The position numbers and the translations under genes were made by a program. The notes under the pieces are model-generated. The model saw only the letters and a program-made list of their open reading frames with translations, made no database searches and was not told the origin of the DNA. Shown here one piece after another: positions 8,948 to 18,296 of a DNA stretch of 29,506 bases. Each line of letters opens with the position of its first letter. The stretch's first letter is position 1. This DNA is from Rhypophila decipiens (taxonomy: Eukaryota; Ascomycota; Sordariomycetes; Sordariales; Naviculisporaceae), in assembly GCA_033297075.1 (NCBI GenBank), contig MU858331.1, positions 1 through 29,506 of the forward strand. Reading direction: 5' to 3'.

Positions 8948-10138
8948 TTATTTCCGTGACTTGGGTTCTCCGCGCAAAAACCCCCTACGGTTCCTGACTA
9001 TAAGCCACCTCCTCCTCAGTTGGTGGTTGACTGGACCGACTGATTGTTCAATGGCGGTAGGGGATTCGGTGCTTATCCTCAGATGGGCAGCATATTCTCT
9101 CCGTATGCGATGATAGGGATCCCAATATTTGTCATCAAGTTTGGGTACACGCACTTCGGCAAACAACTTTTGCCAGTCCGCCAGAAATCCCTCCTCGTCT
9201 TCCTGCTCCATGAGCTCCCGCAGCTTCAGTAAACCCTGGTCAGTTCTGACGGGGATATAGCTCCAAAAAGGGGCAACACCGTTCTCTATTCTCTTCGGAT
9301 AAGGAGCAACATCGCTCATCTTATACTTGTTGAGCAAATCCTCCATAGCCCAGAACATCGCCGGCAGAGGAGAAGCGGGATGGTCCTCCGCAGAGCTCAT
9401 CATCCTTTCCTCCCAAGCTTGAGTCACCCCGAGCACAGACGGGTCCGTCACTGCCTGTGGAAACCGCTTACAGCCTTCGACATGTACTCTAGCTACTTCA
9501 ACATTCCGGAGGACACCGCCGAGAACAGCGGACACGGCCTTGACATACTCCAAAACAGTGTTTTTGTAACCCTCCTCTCCAACAGGGCTCTTCATCTCAA
9601 TCCCATATTTCGATCTGTAATAACTCCCCAGCGGATCAACAGCGCGATCAAGGGCGCTCCCCAACGGCGACAGGTCATCCGCAAAGTCAATACGCAGGAC
9701 GAAATGTTTGATGGGCTGGGCCGCCTCCAGGAGCACATTGCGGGCCAGCCGGTCGATCTGAGAGCGAACGTCCTCTGGCCAGGAGATTTTCTTCAGATGG
9801 ACATGGAATCTGCACATTAGCGGATTATAAATGACCGCCTCTTGACTTTCGAAATCAAAGAATGGTAGCGACCACTGTCTCAAGGTGAGATAGGCTGTCG
9901 AACATTTTGAACCCAATGGGAGGTCAGGGTCAGCGTCACCAAACGTTATTCGCCACAGCGTCTGGCGATAGAGAGTGTACCGGGCTTCCAAATAGATGGA
10001 TCGGGAAGTCCGCAATATCGTGCCATTCTTTCCAACTTCGCTCCGTTTCCCCCACTAGTTCTTTGGGAAGAAGAGTTCATCGTATATCATTACCCTCAGC
10101 TCCAGGAGAAGTCTATAGAGCTCCGAGATTCGGCCTTA
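8948..10138 (-). pseudogene. 2EXR/F-box-like protein gene, broken by a stop and by an LTR insertion
   Basis: From 10138 down to the stop at 8948 one frame reads as a fungal 2EXR-type protein: an N-terminal LLLELRVMIYDELFFP, then ILRTSRSIYLEARYTLY, then a long C-terminal region without other known motifs. Two lesions are visible. TAG at 10055-10057 falls between the two hallmark phrases, and no plausible intron removes it (the only local GT...AG pair would be about 28 nt). The reading frame also runs straight into the target-site duplication of the solo LTR at 10139, with no ATG left upstream. The remaining open frame (10054-8948) encodes about 368 residues and could be expressed from an internal Met, but would lack the LELR motif. 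2EXR proteins are large fungal families of unclear role. Confidence 0.75.
10134..10138. repeat. Target-site duplication CCTTA, left copy
   Basis: CCTTA lies directly before the TG start of the solo LTR and is repeated exactly after its CA end at 10571-10575. A 5-bp duplication is the typical footprint of LTR-retrotransposon integration. Confidence 0.9.
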
Positions 10139-10570
10139 TGTCATGACCTCCGCACATTAGGTATAGGTGCCTCAGGCAGCAAGTGCCCCACGTGCAGGAG
10201 CCAATTAGGTCGAAGGAAACTACGGGCCAATCAGGATGGACCCGAGGACCCGCTGTCCCGAGGGAGGGAAGGACTGGTTCCACGGGTCCCACGGGTCCAG
10301 TACATAGGTACACGTTCATTACAGCCAGATAGTTTCTTATATAGTAGGAAGGTGCTGCGCACCTTCTGTCCGAGGGTTCTTGGACTCCTCACGCAAGCAA
10401 TAAAGTTCATTGTCTACTATCTTGTTCAAGCTTACAAGCTCTTAGTTAGAGCAACCTGATCAGTGACAGTACTTACAGTACTTACCGCGTACAACCTCCT
10501 TTCCAACTGTCAACCCCCGTTAGGCGTCCGGCCTTGCAGTCTGTACCTACCCAGGTGTCAGGTTGTAACA
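10139..10570 (+). mobile_element. Complete solo LTR, 432 bp
   Basis: The element starts TGTCATGACC and ends GGTTGTAACA, giving the TG...CA ends of an LTR, and is flanked by perfect CCTTA duplications. Inside, in plus orientation, are a TATATA box (10338-10343), an 8-bp-stem hairpin at 10348-10366 and AATAAA at 10399-10404. That is the promoter-then-polyadenylation order expected of U3-R-U5. Its last 89 bases match the LTR end at 1-92. No internal sequence remains, so two LTRs of an inserted element have recombined. The superfamily (Ty3 or Ty1 type) cannot be told from the LTR alone. Confidence 0.92.
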
Positions 10571-10575
10571 CCTTA
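10571..10575. repeat. Target-site duplication CCTTA, right copy
   Basis: Exact match to 10134-10138 on the other side of the solo LTR. Confidence 0.9.
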
Positions 10576-10702
10576 TTAGAGAGATCTCTTATACGAGTAG
10601 AGCTAATAAAAGAGATGGATAAATGAATATATATATTAAGTACAGTAACGGCGGTGTGCTGAATGGGTATATAACCATTGAATTGCAGAAGGTTCTGATA
10701 AC

Positions 10703-10775
10703 TTCTGTAATTTGAGCTCCTTTTTAGGAACGGTTTGGCCGAGTGGTATGGTTCTTGGCGCTCGCCGTCACTGAA
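10703..10775 (+). repeat. tRNA-like A-box block, copy 1
   Basis: The block contains TGGCCGAGTGG, a perfect tRNA/Pol III A-box, after CTCCTTTTTAGGAACGGTT. It aligns by eye with the reverse complement of 18103-18172 over about 70 bases. No B-box follows and no tRNA can be folded, so it is a repeat remnant (SINE head, or a segment carried by an LTR element) and not a tRNA gene. Confidence 0.35.
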
Positions 10776-11169
10776 TAAAAGAGAAAGAAGAGAGTACTAT
10801 ACTTAGTATTTATCTATATAGAGTAAGCTACTAGTGGCTGAGTATGCCAAGGGCTTGGCACTAGTGTTACAAGATCTATCTTGGTCTGTTCTATCTGTGT
10901 TAGCGAGCTGTGAGCTTATGACGAGCGCGGAGGAGTCTATCTCGACGACGAATGGCGGATCCTCGATTGGTCGTTCTAGAGCGACAAAACTAGAAATCCG
11001 ACAGGGAATTGCTGTCAGGTCGCTCAATTCGAGAAGAAAGTTGAACGCGGGCCGTGAGATTCTGGCGTGGGGATTCCGGTGCCTGGACAAGGAGGCGGCA
11101 AAAGAAACAGAAGGGAATAAAAAACGTGGTGTAGAGGATGGATTGGGTAAAGTATCCTATCCGTCCCAT

Positions 11170-11342
11170 ATATATGTTGGAAGGTAAGATGAGTAGGTAG
11201 AAAGATTGTATCGAAGATGAAGAGGAGAGAGAGAGAAAGGCTCCCAGGGGGAGGGATCTCGATATATATACGTAGATGGCCTGTATCGTAGACTCAGAAC
11301 CGTATGGTTCAGGGCGTATCCCGTGTTTCCTGCAACAATATA
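11170..11342 (-). mobile_element. Short solo LTR (163 bp, 11175-11337) with ATATA target-site duplications
   Basis: The element body runs from TGTTGGAAGG (11175) to TGCAACA (11337), giving inverted TGTTG...CAACA ends. It is flanked by ATATA at 11170-11174 and again at 11338-11342. Ends of this type are typical of Ty1/copia LTRs. Read on the minus strand, a TATATATA box precedes a CT-rich segment that runs to the CCAACA end, which suggests minus orientation. Because the duplicated bases are low in complexity, the TSD alone is weak; combined with the ends it is fairly convincing. Confidence 0.7.
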
Positions 11343-12131
11343 TACCTGAGCCGAACACGACATTCCGTGGTGCTTCGGGTATCATATTTTGTCGTGTGGG
11401 TCAGTGGTCGGCTTCTCGGATGGGTAAGGTTCAGGCGCCCGAAGACTCCGACTCTCCGAGAGCTCCTGCCAGAGCTGTGTGCCCACTCCATATCTTCCGG
11501 GTCTTCGGACGGGGGGCGATCGCCGCCTCTTTCCCCGCTGGAAACGATGTCGGGAAGGGTGTACCGCCAATTTCCGATTCAACCCAGGCAGCATTGTACG
11601 CCACGGAAAGGTCAGATGATGACTTTTCGAACCTTGGTGGCTTCGAGGGCGGCAAGGACACAGCAGAGCGCAGGAAAGCGCAAACCGACAGTTATCGACA
11701 TGTCATGGGGCGTAAAGATTCTTGGATAAGCATGTGGGTATAGACATTACAACAGATGAGTCAAAGAAATTCAGCGCCTGCCAGCTTGACGAAGAAGCTC
11801 TCTCCTTTTTCCCCATTCCAGCTCCCCACTACGCCTCTGCTCGGAACATGCAAAAATAAAATGTGGACCGACAATTACCCGTCTAACCTTATTTGAAATA
11901 TGAACAATCATCCTCCGCAGTCTGTTTCCAAATCCTGATGGGGGGTGAGAATGGGTCAACACCGCCGAGTGAGCCCATGACGGATGTGTTTTGCCCATCT
12001 CCACCCAGCCCTCACCTCCATTTCTGACGGGCATCTAAAGGAGATGCGTCATCACCTAAGATAATCCATGTTAGTCATGTATCCAATTTGTTCACCAATG
12101 ATCTGATCCAACATCATATTTCGTACCAAGA

Positions 12132-13424
12132 CTATATCAGCCCAAGGGCCTTCTGCCTCCTATACTTGTACACCCTCCATGCAACACCAAGGAGGAGACC
12201 TACTATTGAGCAGCCGACTGAGACGGCGATTCCGATGATGCTGGCTCTGGAGAGGCCTCCCCCAGAATGGTTGATATTGACTGTTTGGGAGTTGCCGTTG
12301 GTGTTGCCATTCGTGTTGGTGTTGCCGTTACTGTTTGTGTTGTCGTTGTTGTTGTTGTTATTATTATTGTTGTTGTTATTGTTCTCGTTGTTATTATTGT
12401 TGTTGTTATTGTCTTGCCCCTGCGGTACCTGTTGGTCATAAGATCAGTTAGGAGGGTGTTTGTGATGAGCGGTAATGTACAACAAGAACATGTATGAATG
12501 ATACGTACCGGGGGCGAGGCACCACCGACGGTGGTGGTAGCCGTCACTGTCGCTGTTGCCTCTGCGCCGTTAACAACGGTTGAGGTCGTGGTGGCTTCCA
12601 CCTCCTTAGTGCTGGTCTTGGTGACCACATCGGCAACGGTCGTGTAGCTGACGTCGTATGTGGTCGTAGTCGAAACGACAGTGACATACGAAGTTACGGC
12701 TCGTTTGTTCATCAAACCCATGTCAACCAAGCCCCGGATTAGGAGCTCGCCAACGGGAGTTTGTCCTTCCAGAAGAGTCGGCGGGTCCGGTGCTGCCGTC
12801 ACCGTGGGTGTCGGCGTTGGCGCAGTAGGCGGCGCGCGCTTTTGGTTTTTCGTGACGGTGACCCAGACTGTTGAAGTAGATGTGCCTCCTTGGACAGCGC
12901 TTGTTTCGACAGCCCAGCTCGTGGTTGTCGCGACATCCCAAGACGTCGAGGTATCGTAGGTGGTGGAGACGGTATAGGAAGTAACGTAGTACCATGACGT
13001 GTATGTCGACGTGTATCTGGAATCGGGATAAAACGACAGTTAGGAGATGGATGATCACAAGTGGTAAAAGCCGGTGGACTCACACGCTCCCTGCGATGCA
13101 TGGACCTGATACGGGACAGACGTAGCCAGGTGCACAGCAAAAGGAGATACTGCAGCAAGAATAACCAGGGACACAGCAGAGGTTGACCCCGACGCAGTAG
13201 ATAGAGCCAGGAAGACACTGTCTCTTCTGAATATTTGCCTCTGACCTCCCGAGGATTCTGCTGCCCAGGATACCGTGTGGTACGGGAGATGTATCAGCGT
13301 CCCGAGTGGCGGGCCGGTAGCCGGTGTTGTATGAGATCTCGGAGTCCCGAGGGACGGGTACGTGTTCAAGGTGCCCGAACACAAAAGCGGCCCAGAAGGC
13401 GCTCAAAAGAGATGATGTCTTCAT
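12132..13424 (-). CDS. Secreted-type cysteine-rich, Thr/Ser/Asn-rich single-pass membrane protein
   Basis: Spliced model: 13424-13084, 13016-12509, 12428-12132 (381 aa). Introns are 13017-13083 (donor GTGAGT, acceptor TTCCAG) and 12429-12508 (donor GTACGT, acceptor CAACAG). Layout: signal peptide (1-17); Cys domain with ten cysteines at 70-109, including three CC pairs; long Ser/Thr/Val-rich stalk likely to be O-glycosylated; Asn tract (8 N, E, 13 N, then D); one membrane helix (about 345-367); short basic tail (RVYKYRRQ). Lys-Arg sites precede the Cys domain (KR-QC) and occur twice in the stalk (KR-AP, KR-AV), suggesting Kex2 processing. The plan resembles fungal wall-stress sensors of the Mid2/Wsc type, though the Cys pattern is not the WSC one. 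An ATG nine codons upstream (13451) is possible but spoils the signal peptide. Confidence 0.8.
12345..12410. repeat. Trinucleotide (AAC/AAT) repeat coding poly-Asn
   Basis: Twenty-two codons, all AAC or AAT apart from one GAG, read on the minus strand within exon 3 of the membrane-protein gene. Mixed codons mean the tract is not a pure microsatellite, but it is a likely site of length variation between strains. Confidence 0.85.
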
Positions 13425-14724
13425 GACGGCCAAGGAAATAATATTTGGCACTGGATAATGTCTTGGAGCCGGAAAGCCGGAGGGGGAAAGGGGAAATGAG
13501 AGAAGAGGAACAGGCGGGGAACCGAAGACATGGTTTTGGAATCCATTATGGGAATTTTATCGGTGCCCTATTCTGCTTCGAGAGCTCGCGAGGCTCTGGG
13601 ATAGTGGCAATACCATGGACCCTGGTGAGCCAGCGCAAACATGGATATCAGCCGCATTTTCTGGGCCCAATATTGCTCGCTGGCGCTGCAAGAGTATACA
13701 CCCTTGGTCACTGCCCGGTCGGGATGCCTAACCAAGTCCAAGGGTCCGGGTCTGCCGGTCTGCCTAGACCATGGCATCAGCCATCAAAAGCAACCTTGAG
13801 AATTTGAGAGCAGTTGTCGGCGTCGGCTGTCAGTGGGAAAAGGTGGTGGTGGGAACAAGGTCGGCGTTCGTGTAAGTGGTAACCCTCTCGTCTGATCTTC
13901 CCAGATTGGGACTGATGGATGGCGGGCGTGTAATATCATTGGCTCCTGACCTTGGGGCTGGCCCAAATATTTGGGGCGTCATGGGTGCGCCACATTCTGC
14001 AGTTGGAAAATCTAGCCCATAGCAAAGCAGGGATGAGATTGTCAGGTGGGATTTGGGGCCTGCAGCTTGAAAAGTTGCAAGATCTTGTTGCTGTTTCCAA
14101 GGACATGGAAGGGGGAGACGCGGTGTGAGCCTGTGATGGAGCCAGGAAGCAGATGTAAGCAGGGTCCAAGGGGTGCTCCTTCCCGGCACGAGAGACACGG
14201 CATCATCTGACATGCCTCGTTGATCTCCCGAGATTTACCCCGTAGTGGTATGGTATAATGAAAAAGGTATTGTATGTGGCAGTCGCGTCATGTTGGTATC
14301 TACGCCGAAATATGGGAGTGAAATGACTAAAAGTACGGATAAGAAAGACCCGACGCTAATAACATGTAATCACCAGATTTACAGGCGTATCGTTGTTCTT
14401 TTACCAGGCCCATGCCCTATCCTTAATCAATCGGCGGTTGTACTGAACGCTTATACCCCGTCTCTTTCGATCGGTGGTCCCGGTTAGAAGGTTGCGGTCT
14501 GTCAGCTCCTTCCCTAATAAGCACATTGGGGCTGGTAATCTGCTAACAGATCGGCCGGTAAAGAGCAATCCAAACTGATAGCTTTCCATCCCGAGGTCTG
14601 CCACTGCTGAACTTGCCATGATTAGACTCCTTCTTTCCTTGATGTACTATGTTTAATCCAATATCGAGAATGAAGCATATCACAATACTGAATCAGATAC
14701 ACTCTCCGCGCACACTCCCTCACA
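13425..14724. other. Intergenic region
   Basis: No supported gene. It holds the promoter of the membrane-protein gene on the left and the 3' side of the SET gene on the right. Open frames on the minus strand at 13830-14213 are Pro/Ser-rich with no domain and look spurious. Confidence 0.55.
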
Positions 14725-16085
14725 TTACATCGCCCAACCGCCCATCCTAACACCCCAACTCCAGTGCTCCTCCGTCCGCTCCGCCAACCCCCTCATAGCA
14801 TCACCATCCTTCGTATCAGGCCCATACTCGCGCTCCAACGCCTCAACCGCCATATTTGCATACTTTATCGCATCCTTCTTGTTCCCAATCATACTCTTTA
14901 GCAACGCGGCCTTGGTGTATGCATGGGCAATGTAATTGTCCAGCCGTTCATCGACATACAACTGCACGAGTCTGTCGCCAATATCCTGAGGGAAATCGTC
15001 GCCGCTCTTGACCAGTTGCTCGAGCTCCTCCTCGATTCCCGTGATGGCCTTGAGACGGGCGTCAGACTGGGCAATCTGCGAGAGGTCCTGAGTACACGCG
15101 TGGCAGGCGCATTTGAAGCCCCACGATTCGAGCCGTTCTTGACGCTCAGCATACGGGATGGTGCCTTCGATATACGAGACTGTGAGCTCTTCTCCTGGGA
15201 GAATGTCTCGTACGGCGACGGTGATGTGCGTGAGGTTTTGGATGCGGTAGTGGGTACTGTGATTTCGTCAGGAAAGTTCACTTCTCTTCCGTGAGGTTGA
15301 AATTGGAATACTCACTTCGGCCGACAGTCATGATTAAAAAGACTAACATCCGCCCAAACGCCCAAATGTCCTTCATCCCCATCAACAAACAAGCGAAAGG
15401 AGTTCTTGTCGACAATGCCCACGACATCACCACCGACTTGTCTCATAAACTTTTTCTTGCTCACCTCATCCAACCTCTCCACTGCCTTGCCATAAATCCC
15501 CAATCTTTCCTCTCGGCTCAGCTCGTTCGCCCCGTTCTGCGCTCCAGGCTTGGAATCATTGTCCGGCATGTCGAACTGCAACAACAAAGTAGGCATCTCA
15601 GCCTTGATGATCTCGCCCTTCTTGATAGTCCGATTCGCCACCACGCCGGTTCCCTTTCCGGGAAACTCTTGAGTATAGACGTCCCGCGGCGAAACAGGTT
15701 TCTTGTTCTTGCCCAAGAACGGTGGTGTGCTCCCAGCTATGGCGGTCATGGACTTTGCGGTCGATATGACGACGAATGGTGAGCCTGAGGCTGGTTCTGA
15801 CTCGGGGATTCTGGTGTAGACGCAGTAGTCAGGCATTGTTGGGAGGCAGTCATTTGGACCGTCCCAGCCTAGCTTTGCCCATTCTGACCTGGTCTTGCTG
15901 AATGGTGAGGGTTTGGTTGTTGATTGCTCTGGGGAGGAGGCCGAGTTCAAGCAGACATTTTGCAGAAGAGGTGGGTGCCATTCACATGCCGGGATTGGGT
16001 CTTGTTTTGTGGCAGCCTGGGAGGCCAGAACTTGAATTGAGGTAAGTGATGAGAGGACTGCAAGTCCTGAAAGAAGGCGAGTCAT
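14725..16085 (-). CDS. SET-domain protein with N-terminal signal peptide
   Basis: Spliced model: 16085-15316, 15256-14725 (433 aa). The 59-bp intron (15257-15315, donor GTGAGT, acceptor TCACAG) falls inside the catalytic motif and joins NHDCRP-N-THYRI correctly. Residues 1 to about 22 form a signal peptide (LLSGLAVLSSLTSIQVLASQA), followed by a Cys-containing region (34, 45, 80, 88). The SET core begins near 144 (GKGTGVVANRTIKKGE), with NHDCRPN at 251-257 and GEELTVSYI at 278-286. The post-SET zinc cysteines are 306, 308 and 311 (CACHAC). A helical C-terminal part (about 370-415: KAALLKSMIGNKKDAIKYANMAVEALE) resembles a TPR-like tail. SET domains transfer methyl groups from SAM to lysine. The leader points to the secretory route, so the target is probably not chromatin; substrate unknown. 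Confidence 0.88.
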
Positions 16086-17268
16086 CTTGAGGTGTGAAGG
16101 AGTTAGGCCAGCAGCTGATTCTGTCCTTGGAGCTATTTTCTGCTAATAGTTGGAGTTGGTATGAGGTGACCTGAGATTTTGAATGGGTTGGTGATCTTTG
16201 TTGCGACTTGCGACAAATTGTGAGAAAACCTGGCTTCGGGCTTGTCTTTGTCCTTGTGGTGGATCAACCAAAGTTCAAATTCAGATCACGATGCTCTCAT
16301 GTTGTTGAAACCAAAAATCTCAAAAGTCCAGAACACAGTCCCTAATCTCAGAAAAAAAATTTATAATGGAACGTGGTCAATTCTCCATTTCTAGATGCCG
16401 AGAAGCTGGACGACGATCCCCCATTTGCCTAAAATCTCGCTATGCTACCGCCGAGGGCTTGACACTGCAACTTACCTTCCGTGAACAATATAGGCAATGG
16501 AGCACATTATGCTAATAGCCCACTATGGTTTGGTGAAATCGGTATGCATTGACAAGGTGCTTGACCCAGGCGTTTGGAATATCTTGGGTCGCGCCTGGTG
16601 TAACCAGCCAAGGACACTACGGAGAAGACACTATTTACTCCGGACAGTGACAGCGGCTAGCCCATTGGTCAACAGGTTATGGGTATTCCACTGCTAGGCA
16701 CCTCGAATATCAAGTCGTCATATGTTATCCATGATGTAGCCTCTGGCTCAATATCCTAAACATAACATTTCCACTGTGTAAATCACCAGCCAACCCCGAG
16801 CTACTCTGCTTGGTCCTCCATTTGACATGGGGTTGATCTTGTCCCAGGAGCCAGCACAATCACCTCGAACTTCGTAGGTAGCTGGTGTTACTCAGGTCTT
16901 TCAAAAGTTATGCCCTTGTGGAATCTCATATCTCGAACGGCCCTAGGCATTAGTCTCCAATAAAGTACTTTAAGCTAGAATAAATCAGTCCCAGCTGCCT
17001 ACTCATTAAATCTAGCTTCAGTTCTCGTCCAAGACTACTTAACCAGCACTTGATATACAGTACCATCCCCGTTCTATCTCAGAAACTGAAACAATCTGCC
17101 CTAATTTCTTCTACTTTCTCTCGAATTCTATTCCAAGACTTTAGCTTCTTAACCCTTTATTCTCACTCCTAATTCTGCTCTTTAAGTCCAGTAGGGAAAT
17201 AGCTTCTTAGTCATTTACGACTGTAGTGCAGAAATATCGACACACTCACCGCCTCCAACAAAGCTACC

Positions 17269-17486
17269 CCAGTCACTCGAGGTTTCTAACGACACCAGTC
17301 GAGGTTTCTAGCAACACCAGTTGAGGTGTCATACGGCACCAGTCGCGGTTTCAGACGATACCAGTCGCGGTTTCTAAAAACATCAGTTGAGGTTTCTGAC
17401 AACACCAGTTGAGGTGTCTTACGATACCAGTCGAGGTTTCTGACAACACCAATTGAGGTGTCTAACGACACCAGTCGTGTTCCTCC
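17269..17486. repeat. 22-bp tandem repeat (minisatellite), about 9.5 copies
   Basis: Units with the consensus CCAGTYGAGGTKTCTRACRAYA follow one another from 17295 every 22 bp (17317, 17339, 17361, 17383, 17405, 17427, 17449, 17471). A slightly longer first unit at 17269 carries a 4-bp insertion. Because 22 is not a multiple of three, the apparent minus-strand ORF here repeats every three units and is an artefact. Confidence 0.93.
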
Positions 17487-17545
17487 AGCACGAGAATGGA
17501 CAGGCTGTGTATGCCTCCAGCAAGAGGACGGGCATGCTGTGTGTT
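17482..17545. repeat. 32-bp direct tandem duplication beside the minisatellite
   Basis: Two adjacent copies begin CCTCCAGCA (17482 and 17514) and end in GCTGTGT plus a few bases, with several substitutions between them. It directly abuts the end of the 22-bp array. Confidence 0.7.
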
Positions 17546-18102
17546 GTGAAGCTTATGAGAGCTGGATTGCCGTTATCCCCAGAATACTAGCTAAACTAGA
17601 GTATTCTAGATCCGACCTGCGGGCCCATCGCCCCGCTCGGTCCGCTCTGGCGCGAGTTAGGCGCGACGTCTCCCCCAACCTCGGCCACTCACTGGGCGCG
17701 GGTGGTGACGACGACGACGAGCCGACACCGACCCAACGAACTTCTGGAACTTACAAGTCGTTTGCCGGGACACCGAAAGGTTAAGCGAGGAGAACACGAA
17801 GATCGTCCATGGGCCAGCTGGGAACATCGTTGTCAAAAGTTGGGTCGGCGGCTATAGTACTGGAAATGAAATTCCATGTCTGGCGCTCAAGATGATGAAC
17901 TTCTAGCGTGACCATGAATCAAGCTTGGGACCCGAAGGGAGTTAATTGCCTCGATGAGATTGTTAGTAATAGCTTCTAGATCGGGTCCGTTACCAGCTAA
18001 TTATATATACCCAACATGATGGGATAGCTACAGGGAATACGAAGGCTTCTTCTGCTTCCCATACACGTGAGACCGTTTAGGGCTTAGAGCGCGTTCCAAC
18101 GA

Positions 18103-18172
18103 CTTGTGACGATTTGGGAATCTAGAACCACACCACTAGGCCAAACCTCCTTAAAAAGGATGCCAAATTCTA
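18103..18172 (-). repeat. tRNA-like A-box block, copy 2
   Basis: On the minus strand this block reads CCTTTTTAAGGAGGTTTGG, then the A-box TGGCCTAGTGG, then GTGTGGTTCTAGA. It aligns by eye with 10703-10775 in inverted orientation. No intact tRNA can be folded. Confidence 0.35.
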
Positions 18173-18203
18173 AGCTGCAAGCCAGCCTTAGAACTGTGTG
18201 TTA

Positions 18204-18296
18204 TATAGTGGTTTCAATAGGGCACTATCGCTTGTGTTATCACGGCTCGCCGTGACACGACTCTCCTACTATCAACGGTTCAAACCCCCCAGCCAC
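18204..18296 (+). repeat. Degenerate tRNA-like segment with A-box- and B-box-like motifs and a hairpin
   Basis: TATAGTGGTTT at 18204 resembles an A-box and GGTTCAAACCC at 18277 a B-box. Between them lies a perfect 7-bp-stem hairpin (18240-18255). The 73-bp spacing and unpaired T-stem rule out a normal tRNA; a SINE head or tRNA pseudogene is possible. Confidence 0.3.

Larger units (their letters stand above)
10576..12131. other. Repeat-rich, gene-poor stretch containing a second solo LTR
   Basis: No gene can be supported. Several overlapping open frames on both strands (for example 10834-11187 plus, 10803-11090 minus, 11276-11743 plus) have no recognisable domain, and some run through the 163-bp LTR. 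The left part is AT-rich and holds the tRNA-like block. The text near 10870 on the minus strand (TGTAACACTAG, with TATATAG downstream) also looks like an LTR start, but no matching end was found. The stretch 11750-12131 is downstream of the membrane-protein gene. Confidence 0.5.

Noticed and set aside
10731..10780. Functional tRNA-Leu or tRNA-Ser gene
   Set aside because: Only the A-box region is recognisable; there is no anticodon arm, T-arm or acceptor pairing.
10834..11187. Plus-strand 117-residue ORF in the repeat-rich stretch
   Set aside because: No domain; it runs into the 163-bp LTR and its end is made by the LTR itself.
13830..14213. Minus-strand 127-residue ORF
   Set aside because: Pro/Ser-rich text without domain, splice signals or promoter; typical chance ORF in GC-richer intergenic DNA.
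17286..17471. Minus-strand 61-residue ORF with repeated peptide text
   Set aside because: It is the translation of the 22-bp minisatellite; 66 bp (three units) gives the 22-residue period. No start context or domain supports a gene.
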